64,000 nt of DNA from Paenibacillus sp. FSL H8-0537 (GCF_038051995.1 NZ_CP150290.1:5927001-5991000); one strand, 5' to 3'; positions 1 through 7,940 are shown, counted from the stretch's first letter. Notes: a model not told the origin generated them from the sequence alone. Made by a program: numbers and translations.

Positions 1-378
1 GCCGCCATCCCGCACATAGCCTTGAAACGTCTGGTTGGCACGATTCGCCGAGCTCGCAGCTGGCGCTGCTGATTCCTCGCGCCCCTTAGCCGGGTCATAC
101 GAATATTCCAGAAAGCCTTTCAGCCCGGTTCCAATATTATGCGTATGCACCCAGCTGCCTGCCGGAATATCCGACTTGGCGATGCCGATGGAATAGCCAA
201 ACTTGAGCACATGCGCGTCCTGCGGAATTGGCGTCGAAGCAATTTTATGCCCTTTGGGCACATCCTCGAGCAGTTCCAGCTCCCTGCCATTTTCAAGCGT
301 CAGCTTATCCCCTTGGGAAAGCGGCGTAAGCGCAATAACGACCTGATCCTTCTCATTAAGCCGAACCCAGTTATTCAT
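1..378 (-). CDS. uxaA: altronate dehydratase, N-terminal part (cut by window edge)
   Basis: Only the first ~126 codons are in the window. Reading leftwards from ATG at 378 gives MNNWVRLNEKDQVVIAL, then a SAF-type domain with the signature GYSIGIAKSDI..GSWVHTHN (about residues 64-87), typical of the N-terminus of altronate/galactarate dehydratases. The full enzyme converts D-altronate to 2-keto-3-deoxygluconate in galacturonate catabolism and is usually ~495 aa. The start overlaps the 3' end of uxaB by 8 bases, which suggests translational coupling. The reading frame stays open to base 1. Identity is fairly sure because of the motif and the uxaB neighbour; the catalytic C-terminal domain is not visible. 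Confidence 0.88.
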   Translation of the reverse strand, partial: MNNWVRLNEKDQVVIALTPLSQGDKLTLENGRELELLEDVPKGHKIASTPIPQDAHVLKFGYSIGIAKSDIPAGSWVHTHNIGTGLKGFLEYSYDPAKGREESAAPAASSANRANQTFQGYVRDGG

Positions 379-1882
379 GCGCACCACGCTCCAGTTCCTC
401 TAACTGCGAAGCTACCGCTTCCACCAAGCCTGGTACTGCCTGCAAGTCGCGTCCCCATAGCTCGGTTAATGCCAGCAGCCGCTCTGCTTGCGCTTGTGCC
501 GAGCCCGCTGCTGCTGCGCCTTGATCCGTTCCTTCCGAAGCCCACGCCGCTGCAAGCGCCGCTAATGCTCCAGCATCGTCGCGTACGGCATACACATTGC
601 CGAGCAAATCCGTACCTGTATATGCGCCTGCTCCATCGCTCTCTACTTTATAGTAGCGCAGCAATCCGGCAAAAGCGCGCACCAGCCGTGCTGGCACTGG
701 CTGGCCGCGATCTGCGTAATCCAGCAGCGATGGCAGCAGTCTAACCTTGAACTTGCTGATGCTGTTCATCGCAATATCTGCAAGCCGGTGGCGAATGAAC
801 GGATTGAGAAAGCGCTCATAGACCGCAGCGGCATAATCTTTAAGCTCGCCCTCGGGCAGTGGCAGTGCCGGAATAATCTCCTTCTCTACGGCTTCACGAA
901 CGTAGGGGCCAAACTCCGCATGCTCCATCACCTCGCGCACCTGCTCCAGCCCATGGACGAGCGCAAGCGGCGTCATCAGCGTATGGGCGCCATTCAGTAT
1001 CCGCACCTTCCGCAGCTGAAATGGCTTCAAATCCTCCACAAAATGTACGTTTAGCCCTGCTCGGCGCAGCGGCAGCTGCTCATCCAGCTCCGGCTCAGCC
1101 TCAATCGCCCAAAAATGATACGGCTCAGCTGTCGTCAGCATCGGGTCCTCATAGCCCCACTCCGCAAACCATTGCTGCGCCTGCTGCTCATCAGGATAGC
1201 CCGTCACGATTCGGTCTACGAGCGAGTTCAAGAAGCGGTTATCCTGCTCCACCCAGTCTTTAAATGCCTGCGGAAAGCCCCAATCCTCGCTATAGCGCAG
1301 CACACAAGCTTTCAGTTCGTCGCCATTGCGTTCCAGCAGCTCGCAAGGCAGGCAGGTCAACCCGCTGTCCGCAGCGCCTTCGAATGCGAGAAAACGGCGA
1401 TACAGCAAATAAGCAAGCTTGCCCGGGTAAGACTGAATCGGCTGGCCTTCCAGCAGCGGCTCCGGCCTGTAGGCAAGTCCCGCCTCTGTCGTGTTGGAAA
1501 TGACGAAACGCAAATCCTTGCTTTCCGCAAGCTTCACTAGCGACTCCCATTCCGAATAGGGATCAAATGCCTTTGCAAAAACGGTGACAACTTCCTTGCG
1601 CTCAACAGCCGCACCATTTTCCAATCCTCGAATGACTAGCGTATAAAGGCCGTCCTGCTTGGCCAAAGCGTCAATTTTCGGCTTGCCGCCTGGACGCGGC
1701 TGCGTCACCGCGACTCCGCCGCCGAACAGGCCCTGCTTATGGCATTCCTGAAGCATCCAATCCGCAAAGCCGCGCAAAAAGTTGCCTTCGCCGATTTGCA
1801 GCACCGTTATTTTGCCTGCTTGAACCGCCTCATAGCGTTCATGGTCTTCCTGTCCCAAAAGCGTCTTATTTAACTGGCTCAT
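371..1882 (-). CDS. uxaB: tagaturonate reductase (altronate oxidoreductase)
   Basis: A 503-aa member of the mannitol dehydrogenase family. It catalyses NADH-dependent reduction of D-tagaturonate to D-altronate, the step before UxaA. The N-terminal Rossmann part carries GEGNFLRGFADWM (about residues 31-43). The C-terminal helical domain carries RILNGAHTLMTP (about residues 294-305), the family substrate-site segment. Length is close to E. coli UxaB (483 aa). The ATG start overlaps the stop of the upstream amidohydrolase by 4 bases (ATGA), and the stop overlaps the uxaA start. The order amidohydrolase-uxaB-uxaA is therefore one operon. A fructuronate reductase (UxuB) is the main alternative, but adjacency to uxaA favours UxaB. 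Confidence 0.9.
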   Translation of the reverse strand: MSQLNKTLLGQEDHERYEAVQAGKITVLQIGEGNFLRGFADWMLQECHKQGLFGGGVAVTQPRPGGKPKIDALAKQDGLYTLVIRGLENGAAVERKEVVTVFAKAFDPYSEWESLVKLAESKDLRFVISNTTEAGLAYRPEPLLEGQPIQSYPGKLAYLLYRRFLAFEGAADSGLTCLPCELLERNGDELKACVLRYSEDWGFPQAFKDWVEQDNRFLNSLVDRIVTGYPDEQQAQQWFAEWGYEDPMLTTAEPYHFWAIEAEPELDEQLPLRRAGLNVHFVEDLKPFQLRKVRILNGAHTLMTPLALVHGLEQVREVMEHAEFGPYVREAVEKEIIPALPLPEGELKDYAAAVYERFLNPFIRHRLADIAMNSISKFKVRLLPSLLDYADRGQPVPARLVRAFAGLLRYYKVESDGAGAYTGTDLLGNVYAVRDDAGALAALAAAWASEGTDQGAAAAGSAQAQAERLLALTELWGRDLQAVPGLVEAVASQLEELERGAHE

Positions 1883-2709
1883 AGTTTATAAAACTCCTTT
1901 GCATTTAGTCCGAACAGCTTGCTTCGCTCCGCATCTCCCCACGAGGCTGGCAGCGCCTGCTCCAGCACATCCACAACCTCATCATAGCCCGCCGCCAGCA
2001 GGCAAACCGGCCAATCACTGCCGAACATGACTCGGTCCGGTCCGAAAGCCTCCAGCACATGGCGAATATACGCGATAAAATGCTCTGGCCGCCAGCTGTC
2101 GTGGCTCGCCTCTGTGACCATTCCCGACAGCTTGCAATACAGCTTCGGATAACGCGCCAGCTCCGTCAGCTGGCTGCGCCAAGGGTCAAGCTCGCCCGCC
2201 GCGATCCGCGGCTTCGCCAAATGATCAATAACACCGCGCAAATTCGGCACCTGCTTCATAACCTGAACGAGCGAATCAAGCTGATGCGAGGTGAGGAGCA
2301 GGTCAATAGGCGTATCCCGCTGCTCATACTCCTTCAGCGCCTCAACGAACGTCTGCTGTAAAATTACATTCGCATTCTGCAGCTCTTGAATCATCACGCG
2401 GAACCCCACGAACCGCTGATGACGTTCAAATCGTGCAAAGTGGCTTAAATGCTCGGGATCGAACAAATCGAGAAAGCCGACAACCCCCGCAATCGACTCC
2501 GTGCGGTCGCTTAAGGCGAGTAAATAATCGGTCTCTGCCAGTGTTGGAGCGGCTTGCACCGCAATTGTATGGCTAATGCCATGCCGATTCAGGCTCGGCT
2601 GCAAATGCTCCGGCCCATAATCGCGGTAAAGCACGGGAACCTCTGCTGTAATCCAGCCGTAATCGCCCCGCTCAATTGCCCAATAATGCTGATGCGCATC
2701 AATCCTCAT
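1879..2709 (-). CDS. amidohydrolase-2 family sugar lactonase-like hydrolase
   Basis: A 276-aa TIM-barrel metal hydrolase of the COG3618 type. Visible family marks are the N-terminal IDAHQHYW (HxH metal ligands near residues 6-8), GVIDHLAKPRI in mid-sequence and the C-terminal FGSDWPVC with the metal-binding Asp. Relatives hydrolyse sugar-acid lactones such as L-fucono-, L-rhamnono- or galactarolactone. In an operon with uxaB and uxaA it may open an aldonolactone or uronolactone that feeds the pathway, but the substrate is inferred only from context. It is the first gene of the operon and probably reads from the intergenic region that holds the cre site. Confidence 0.75.
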   Translation of the reverse strand: MRIDAHQHYWAIERGDYGWITAEVPVLYRDYGPEHLQPSLNRHGISHTIAVQAAPTLAETDYLLALSDRTESIAGVVGFLDLFDPEHLSHFARFERHQRFVGFRVMIQELQNANVILQQTFVEALKEYEQRDTPIDLLLTSHQLDSLVQVMKQVPNLRGVIDHLAKPRIAAGELDPWRSQLTELARYPKLYCKLSGMVTEASHDSWRPEHFIAYIRHVLEAFGPDRVMFGSDWPVCLLAAGYDEVVDVLEQALPASWGDAERSKLFGLNAKEFYKL

Positions 2710-2742
2710 CGTTACTGCCCCCTATAAAACGATATTTTCACA

Positions 2743-2842
2743 CAAGGTGAAACGGCTTTTGCTGTCCTTTGGCGGCGCAGCGCGTTTCAGTCCGAGAAAT
2801 ATAGAGAAAGGATGGCGAAATCATATCCTTTCCTATATTTTA
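2743..2842. repeat. dispersed intergenic repeat, subfamily 1, copy 1
   Basis: Begins CAAGGTGAAACGGCTTTTGC, continues with GGCGGCGCAGCGCGTTTCA and ends in an inverted repeat (AAAGGAT...ATCCTTT, then CTATATTTT). A close copy lies at 36561-36656. Related copies of a second subfamily lie at 3938-4010, 40031-40092 and 54622-54726. It occupies part of the 356-bp region between the uxa operon and the AraC gene. Confidence 0.75.
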
Positions 2843-2857
2843 ATATAAACGTGTAAT

Positions 2858-2871
2858 TGTTAACGTTTTCA
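2858..2871. promoter_or_regulatory. cre site (CcpA operator) of the uxa operon
   Basis: On the minus strand this reads TGAAAACGTTAACA, a full match to the cre consensus WTGNAARCGNWWWCAW when the flanking bases are included. It lies ~150 bp upstream of the amidohydrolase start. Glucose repression by CcpA of a uronate catabolic operon is expected from the known biology of such operons. The match is seen directly; the function is inferred. Confidence 0.7.
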
Positions 2872-3065
2872 AAGCAGCATCCGCTCTAATGCCGAAACCT
2901 GCGCCCACTGCTGTTTATTCCTTTGCTCTTATTATAAATGCCAATAATGATATTAAAAATAACGTATTCCTGCATATTTGTACTGTATTTTGATTTTTGC
3001 TATGCTGGACTATAGAAACATAACGCGCTTGGCCTAGACTGGCGCAAGGAGGAGTCGTTTCGCTT

Positions 3066-3947
3066 ATGAAGCCTTTTCGCAAGCCGTTCGAGGTTGGCAG
3101 CTCATTCCCTTTCGATTTCGTCTACCGTGACCGCAAGCATTGGCAGACGGAGCTGCCTGATCATCTGCATGACTGGTATGAGCTCGTCTACATTTATGAG
3201 GGCAAGGGCACTTTTTTTATCGACCAAACCTTTTACGATATGAAGCCTGGCGATTTATTCATTATCCCGGGCAATACGATACATCGCTCGTTTCCCGACA
3301 AGGAGGAGCCGGTGACGTCGACGGCGATTTTCTTCAGCACCTTATTCGTCCAAACCGCGTCGTTCGGGGACAGCTTCTCTTATTTGCGCTGCTTCGACCA
3401 TGCCAAAAAGCATAAACGCTACAAATTTGAGCCGACTATGCAGGAGCAGCTTAAGCTGGAGCGGCTCATTGATGAGCTAGAGCTTGAGCTCCGTGAGCAG
3501 CAGCCCGGCTATCGGCAGGCGATATTGCTGCAGCTGGAGCATATATTGCTGCTGATGAACCGCCGGATTATTGCGAGCAGCCGCGAATATGCCAAGGCGG
3601 ATAGCCCGTTGATCGGCCCGCTATGGATGCGGAACATCCTTCACTATATCGATGAGCATCCCGAGAGCCCGCTCGGCTTGTCCGTATTGGCGCAAATGGC
3701 GGCGGTCACGCCGGCCCATTTTTCCCGCGTGTTTAAGCAGCTCACCGGCATGAATGTCACCGACTATGTGACGGCGAAGCGCATTATTCGCGCCAAGGAG
3801 CTGCTGCTGGCAAGCGACGAGAACGTTCGGCTCATTGCCGAAGCCTGCGGCTTTGAGAGCTTGCCCCATTTTCACCGCATGTTTAAAAAAGTAACTGGGC
3901 AAACGCCGGCCGCTTATAAAAAAGCGACGCCAGCCGATCAAGCGTAA
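3066..3947 (+). CDS. AraC-family transcriptional regulator
   Basis: 293 aa. The N-terminal cupin-like sensor domain has HDWYELVYIYEGKGTFFI and MKPGDLFIIPGNTIH (about residues 38-80). The C-terminal ~100 residues hold two helix-turn-helix motifs, ending in ACGFESLPHFHRMFKKVTG, the AraC/XylS signature. AAGGAGGAG lies ~10 bases before the ATG. It is divergent from the uxa operon and is the natural candidate for its sugar-responsive regulator. The last codons and stop lie inside a copy of the dispersed repeat (3938-4010), so the C-terminal tail may have been set by repeat insertion. Confidence 0.88.
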   Translation: MKPFRKPFEVGSSFPFDFVYRDRKHWQTELPDHLHDWYELVYIYEGKGTFFIDQTFYDMKPGDLFIIPGNTIHRSFPDKEEPVTSTAIFFSTLFVQTASFGDSFSYLRCFDHAKKHKRYKFEPTMQEQLKLERLIDELELELREQQPGYRQAILLQLEHILLLMNRRIIASSREYAKADSPLIGPLWMRNILHYIDEHPESPLGLSVLAQMAAVTPAHFSRVFKQLTGMNVTDYVTAKRIIRAKELLLASDENVRLIAEACGFESLPHFHRMFKKVTGQTPAAYKKATPADQA

Positions 3948-4010
3948 ACGGCTGGCGCCAGCCTCTGGTGGCAAAGCTTTCGTTTTGAGGGTGAAATATA
4001 AGCCCATTAT
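3938..4010. repeat. dispersed intergenic repeat, subfamily 2, copy 1 (overlaps araC stop)
   Basis: Begins CAAGCGTAAACGGCT and contains CTCTGG, CGTTT and GGTGAAATATAAGCC. It aligns along its length with 54622-54726. The TAA inside AAGCGTAAACGG is the stop codon of the AraC gene. Confidence 0.65.
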
Positions 4011-4011
4011 A

Positions 4012-4047
4012 GGGGGAAGCCGCAAGTAAGCGGTTTTCCTCTTTTTT
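4012..4047 (+). terminator. terminator after the AraC gene
   Basis: Hairpin GGGGGAAGCCGC / GCGGTTTTCCTC with a short AAGTAA loop, followed by a run of seven T. It ends the AraC transcript. Confidence 0.75.
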
Positions 4048-4061
4048 TACCAAATTTATAA

Positions 4062-4091
4062 TTGACAGGGGTGAAAGGTGAATGCTATATT
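4062..4091 (+). promoter_or_regulatory. sigma-A-type promoter before the symporter pseudogene
   Basis: TTGACA, an 18-base spacer, then TATATT, ~80 bases upstream of the ATG at 4172. The promoter looks intact although the gene it serves is broken. Confidence 0.6.
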
Positions 4092-4171
4092 ACATTTCGC
4101 ACTCTAATACTTAGTAAATAGGTAGGAATTATATATTATTCTTATTCGTCATAGCAGAAGGGATGTTGGCA

Positions 4172-5125
4172 ATGGACAACAATTTAGTATCCGCTTTTCA
4201 GAACAACTGGCTTACGCTGCTCATATCGGCAGTCATTCTCACCGTGCTTTATTATTTGGCGAAGAAACGCGTAGGCTTCGGCACGAGGGTGCTGCTGGCG
4301 CTTGGCCTTGGACTTGTCGCCGAAGAAGCCTGATGCCGTTCAGCCCGTTAAAGCGCTGTTCGCCTCGCTCACCGAGGTGCTGCATCAGGTCGTCAAATTC
4401 GTGCTTCGCTTCACGCCATACGGTGTTTATGCGCTAATCGCCGTAATGGCTGCCAGATATGGCCTTGAAACATTGAAGCCGCTCGGCATGCTCATTATCG
4501 TCACCTACATTGCGTTGATTTTGCATTTCGTGCTCGTATTTGGCGGACTGATCTCCTTCGTTGCCAAGCTGAATCCGCTGCGTTTTTTCAAAAAGGCGTA
4601 TCCGACGATTGCAGTTGCATTCACGACGCGCAGCAGCTATGCGACCTTGCCAATCAATCTGGAGGTCATTACGAAGCGGCTCGGCGTATCGCCTAAAGTT
4701 GCCAGCTTCGTCGCTCCGCTCGGCGCCACGATGAACTTTAACGGCTGTGGCGGCGTATGGCCGGCTGTGGCGGCGTATGGCCGGCTGTGGTCGCCGTATT
4801 CGTTTCGCATATTTATGGCATTCCGCTCGGCGTTACCGAATATATCCTAATTGTGCTCGTCAGTGTCATTTCATCGATCGGCGTTGCTGGCGTGCCAGGC
4901 CCTGCTTCCATCTCGACAACGGTCGTGCTCACTGCCGTTGGCCTGCCGCTGGAGGGACTTGCACTTGTTGTCGCTGTCGAATCGCTTATTGATATGGGCC
5001 GCACAGCCGTCAATGCAACGGGAACGACGGTCACTTCGGTGCTCGTCGCCCAAGCCGAAGGCGAGCTGGATCGCGATGTGTTTAACAGCAACGATAATGA
5101 TGAGCTTGAACTAAGCCCCGCTTAA
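4172..5125 (+). pseudogene. dicarboxylate/amino-acid:cation symporter (DAACS, GltP/TcyP-like), broken
   Basis: Three disjoint frames together cover one transporter. Frame 1 (ATG 4172) gives the first TM region, MDNNLVSAFQNNWLTLLISA to VLLALGLGLVAEEA, then a stop near 4333. Frame 2 resumes at about 4315 with KPDAVQPVKALFASLTEVLH and RFTPYGVYALIAVMA, a part of the family normally reached after well over 100 further residues, so a large internal segment is missing. At 4744-4791 a 20-bp unit (GGCTGTGGCGGCGTATGGCC) is tandemly doubled inside the conserved NGCGGVWPAV motif and shifts the frame. The rest (VVAVFVSHIYG to DNDELELSPA) is in frame 3, ending at 5125. The promoter and terminator survive, so decay looks recent. 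Function as a transporter is very unlikely. Confidence 0.88.
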
Positions 5126-5138
5126 TGCGCCTATGAAA

Positions 5139-5189
5139 AATAGCCCCGTACGATCATGAAGCTTGCCTTCATAATCATGCGGGGCTATT
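5139..5189. terminator. terminator after the symporter pseudogene
   Basis: Perfect outer stem AATAGCCCCG / CGGGGCTATT, with inner pairing GATCATGAAG / CTTCATaATCATG. It is followed on the plus strand by GGCTTTT. Confidence 0.75.
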
Positions 5190-5239
5190 GGCTTTTACTC
5201 CAGTGATCGAAACTATCCGCTCAATGGTTTAAGCAACAA

Positions 5240-5291
5240 AATAACGGCAGAGGCATTCCCGGCATTAGACGGAAACAGCTCTGCCGTTATT
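5240..5291 (-). terminator. terminator of the doxX-pirin-marR operon
   Basis: Perfect 13-bp stem AATAACGGCAGAG / CTCTGCCGTTATT with a 26-base loop, starting 6 bases after the marR stop. The minus strand continues TTGTTGCTT, a modest T-rich tail. Confidence 0.7.
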
Positions 5292-5297
5292 CAAGCA

Positions 5298-5747
5298 TCA
5301 GCTTAGCTGTTCTGCGCCAAGCCCGATTTTTTTGAGCAGCTGGATCAGCAGCTCTTTCTCCGAATCATCAATGAAGGACATGCTGCGTGAAATCATCTCC
5401 GCATGCTTAGGAAAAATTTCATTAAACAGCTGCGTGCCCGATTCGGTAAGCGCGGCATTGGAAGCCCTTCGATCGGTCGGACTGGGATGCCGCTTGACGT
5501 ATCCTTTTTTCTCCAGCTTGTCTACGACATAAGTGATGCTTCCGGTTGGAATGGAGAAGGTTTCGCTGATTTTCGTAATCGGCTGTGGCCCCTTGCTGTA
5601 TAATAGCTCAAGAATAATGAATTGCTCCGGCTCAACGCCATGGCTTGCGATGTCTTTTTTGACATTTCCAAATACAGCCATAGAAGCTTTGCTCCAAACA
5701 CGGAACAGCCGCAAGTCCAGCTCGGTGCGCTCATCGGCTTGATACAT
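5298..5747 (-). CDS. MarR-family transcriptional regulator
   Basis: 149 aa. The winged helix-turn-helix is seen as PITKISETFSIPTGSITYVVDKLEKKGYVKR followed by the wing PSPTDRRASN (about residues 55-95), the family DxRA signature. A strong AGGAGG lies just before the ATG. It is the last gene of an operon with a DoxX-like and a pirin-like gene. In Bacillus, MarR repressors such as MhqR control doxX-type genes in response to quinones and electrophiles. The two palindromes over the doxX promoter (7025-7061) are the likely operators, giving autoregulation. The inducer is not visible in the sequence. Confidence 0.88.
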   Translation of the reverse strand: MYQADERTELDLRLFRVWSKASMAVFGNVKKDIASHGVEPEQFIILELLYSKGPQPITKISETFSIPTGSITYVVDKLEKKGYVKRHPSPTDRRASNAALTESGTQLFNEIFPKHAEMISRSMSFIDDSEKELLIQLLKKIGLGAEQLS

Positions 5748-5784
5748 ATATACCCAACCTCCTTTCCCGTCTAAAATAAACCCG

Positions 5785-6555
5785 TTATAGCGGTTTGTTG
5801 TACAGCGGATAATCTACCTCGGCCGGAACGTCAATCATGATGAAACGCAGCAACGCCTGACCTTGATTACTGATCCGAATTTCTCCGCCATCCTTTGACT
5901 GTACCACTATAAAATCTTTATTTGCAAATGAAATCTCCTGCTCGCCTGCAAGCATGCCATCCCCTCTGATCGCCAAAATGCCCGCAATGCGGCTTCGTCC
6001 CAGCGAATAACTGTACGTATGCGATGCTCCGGCTTCCAGTTCCACCTCGACCATTGCAGCATCGGCTACGAGCTCAATTGGCGATTGCCCGCCCAAAATC
6101 GTTTTAACCGATACCCCGTTCTCTGATGTACGAGGAAATTGCTCATGCGTATATTTCGCATATACCGGCTCTCGTTTCACCGCCTTGCTTAGATGCGGCT
6201 CCAGCCAAATTTGGAACAGCTCTGCCGGACCGTCCGAGCCTTCTGCATGCCACATCCCGGAGCCGGTCTGCATCACTTGAACGCCGCCTTCACTCACGAC
6301 GCTTTGTGTGCCAAGCGAGTCCCGATGGGAGCTCTTGCCTCCCAGCACATACGTTAAAATTTCAAAGCCCTTATGCGGATGCTCGCCAATTTCGCCCGCT
6401 TCCTCAATATGAGCCCATGCCCAATAAAACAAAGGGCCAAGCCGGTTAAAAATAGAGCCCTCGCCAGAAAAGCCGATTGGCTTCTGCTCTTTTATTTTGC
6501 CACCGTCAAATTCGCCTTTGCCCTGCTCGTCTGGACTTACAACCCGAATTTTCAT
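5785..6555 (-). CDS. pirin-family cupin protein (YhhW-like)
   Basis: 256 aa. The N-terminal pirin cupin carries EHPHKGFEILTYVLGG and GSGMWHAEGS (about residues 57-110), with the His, His, His and Glu that bind the metal in pirins. A second, degenerate cupin fills the C-terminal half. Relatives such as E. coli YhhW show quercetin dioxygenase activity in vitro, but the natural role is usually redox or electrophile sensing. GGAG precedes the ATG. Co-transcription with doxX and marR suggests an oxidative or quinone stress role. Confidence 0.82.
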   Translation of the reverse strand: MKIRVVSPDEQGKGEFDGGKIKEQKPIGFSGEGSIFNRLGPLFYWAWAHIEEAGEIGEHPHKGFEILTYVLGGKSSHRDSLGTQSVVSEGGVQVMQTGSGMWHAEGSDGPAELFQIWLEPHLSKAVKREPVYAKYTHEQFPRTSENGVSVKTILGGQSPIELVADAAMVEVELEAGASHTYSYSLGRSRIAGILAIRGDGMLAGEQEISFANKDFIVVQSKDGGEIRISNQGQALLRFIMIDVPAEVDYPLYNKPL

Positions 6556-6624
6556 TTGAATGCATCTCCTTTATAAGAATGAAAATGTAATAGCGAGAAC
6601 GAATCGGTTACGCCCATTACATGA

Positions 6625-6981
6625 TTAGCCCGCCAATGCGCTCCAGTTGAGCAGCAATACGACCAAACCAAGCACTAGCAATACGAGCGGCATGCCGATT
6701 TTCGAGCCCGGGTCTTTGACCTTAAGGTGTGTCGCGACAGCCCCTGCCATAATAACCACGATAATCAGGCCGCCCCAAGCAGCTAGACTGCTGTACCAAA
6801 TACCCGCCACAACAAGAGCCGCCGCTGCAATTTCAGCCAAGCCTGTGAACAGTCGAACACCAGAAGGCAAGCCGTAACGCTTAAACTCATCGACCATTTG
6901 CTTCGAGCCCAGCTTCATAAAACCAAACATTAGAAAACCCAGTCCCAACAACACTTGAATGACAATAGCTACGATACTCAT
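6625..6981 (-). CDS. DoxX-family membrane protein
   Basis: 118 aa with four hydrophobic segments (about residues 3-22, 43-62, 66-83 and 95-114). The conserved FLMFGFMKLGSKQMVDEFKR follows TM1, typical of DoxX/YphA/MhqP-type proteins. It is the first gene of the doxX-pirin-marR operon, transcribed from the promoter at 7045-7073. The family is linked to thiol and quinone stress and redox protection at the membrane; the biochemical activity here is unknown. Confidence 0.85.
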   Translation of the reverse strand: MSIVAIVIQVLLGLGFLMFGFMKLGSKQMVDEFKRYGLPSGVRLFTGLAEIAAAALVVAGIWYSSLAAWGGLIIVVIMAGAVATHLKVKDPGSKIGMPLVLLVLGLVVLLLNWSALAG

Positions 6982-7024
6982 TTTAATTCCCCCACTAGTT
7001 GTTTTTTATTCTTAAATTATTTAA

Positions 7025-7073
7025 TCTAATATTAGAATATAATTACTCTAACATTAGAGTAAATGATTGTCAA
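7025..7073 (-). promoter_or_regulatory. doxX operon promoter with two palindromic MarR-type operators
   Basis: The minus strand has TTGACA (7068-7073), a 17-base spacer and TAGAGT (7045-7050). The palindrome TACTCTAACATTAGAGTA (7044-7061) covers the -10 and much of the spacer. A second, perfect palindrome TCTAATATTAGA (7025-7036) sits just downstream. Both share CTAAyATTAG. This is the arrangement expected for repression by the operon's own MarR protein. Confidence 0.72.
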
Positions 7074-7140
7074 GGGGCTTTGAAAAAGAAAGTAGCTGTC
7101 GCATATTAGGCTGTTTAAGCAAAGATAAGCCAGCCAGATT

Positions 7141-7232
7141 AGATGCAGATCAGATGCAGATCAGGTCTGGATCAAATTTGGATCAGATTTAGATCAGATC
7201 TAGATCAGATTTAGATCAGATCTAAATTTGAT
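7141..7232. repeat. low-complexity GATC-rich tract
   Basis: About a dozen degenerate copies of an A/T-GATCAGAT 6-12-mer (AGATCAGATTTAGATCAG and variants), with GATC occurring about nine times in 90 bp. No gene is visible. The GATC density would matter if the strain has a GATC methylase. Confidence 0.7.
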
Positions 7233-7383
7233 CTGGATAAAAGGCAGCGTCAAATATACCCCCTCTCCTACCGGCAATGATCCCCTCATGAATTTGAGCC
7301 TACGTAATGAAGTATAGCTTCATGCTTTTTGTTTCAGGGATTTGCTTACCGTACAAAAATAGATTTGCTGGACACAGCAGCCG

Positions 7384-7686
7384 CTATTTCATCAGAATCT
7401 GGGACTACGGCACTTGGCTGCAAACCACAGAGCCTCTATTCGTCAGAATCTGGGACTACGGCACTTGGCTGCAAACCACGGAGCATCTATTTGTTAGAAT
7501 CACGGATTACGGCACTGGCTGCGAAACCAGGAGCATCTATTCGTCAGAATCACGGATTATGGCACTAGCTGCGAACCCAGGAACTTCTATTCGTCAGAAT
7601 CACGGATTATGGCACTGGCTGCGGACTCAGGAGACGCTATTTCCATAGAATCATAGATTTTGACATAGGCCGCGGACTCAGGAGAC
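7384..7686. repeat. minisatellite, six imperfect 50/51-bp units
   Basis: Units begin CTATTCGTCAGAATC and contain GG(A/C)TTA(C/T)GGCACT and GGCTGCGAA. Units 1-2 are ~51 bp, 3-5 are 50 bp and 6 is 51 bp. Neighbouring units are the most alike, as expected from stepwise duplication. Because the period is not always a multiple of three, the open frame across the array breaks phase, so I read it as non-coding. Confidence 0.82.
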
Positions 7687-7729
7687 GCTAATGCGCTGCA
7701 AATCGCTACTTTGACGGGAGAATGTGGGC

Positions 7730-7764
7730 AATAACGGATCTCCTGTCCGCTTACGGCCTGAAAT
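7730..7764. repeat. GCGGACA-type dispersed repeat fragment
   Basis: AATAACGGATCTCCTGTCCG, then CTTACGGCCTGAAAT. The reverse complement (GTAAGCGGACAGGAGA.CCGTTAT) matches blocks at about 21050, 22050 and 45040-45245. Confidence 0.65.
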
Positions 7765-7801
7765 CAGATCAAAAGCCAAATTAACGGAACCTCAGTCCAT
7801 C

Positions 7802-7940
7802 AAAAAAGGAGGACGTTCCGAACTTCGAGGTCTCGGCAACCATCGCATGCTGCGGTTCCTTAAGCCTTGAATCGTCAAAGGTGATTCGCCTCAATCAAAT
7901 ACGAGTTAAGCAAGTTACAGCATGCGAGTCCTTTTTTTTC
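7802..7940 (+). ncRNA. candidate structured RNA or palindromic element ending in a T-run
   Basis: Nested complementary arms are visible: AAAAAAGGA (7802-7810) with TCCTTTTTT (7929-7937), CGCATGCTG (7844-7852) with CAGCATGCG (7918-7926), and CTTAA (7859-7863) with TTAAG (7906-7910). An inner hairpin pairs GAATC (7869-7873) with GATTC (7883-7887), and a side hairpin CCGA...TCGG lies around 7818-7835. The 3' end is CC followed by eight T, like an intrinsic terminator. It lies ~90 bp before an unknown gene on the same strand. It matches no riboswitch consensus I could recognise. A MITE is the alternative. Confidence 0.4.

Noticed and set aside
7307..7648. 113-aa frame with internal peptide repeats
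   Set aside because: It comes from the 50/51-bp minisatellite; the period is not always a multiple of three, so the repeat peptide changes frame.
7384..7686. CRISPR array
   Set aside because: Units are contiguous and similar along their whole length, with no short identical repeats separated by unique spacers, and no cas genes are present.
7802..7940. Known riboswitch (SAM, M-box, preQ1, ydaO) or SRP RNA
   Set aside because: I compared the conserved cores I know and none is present, so only a generic structured-RNA candidate is reported.
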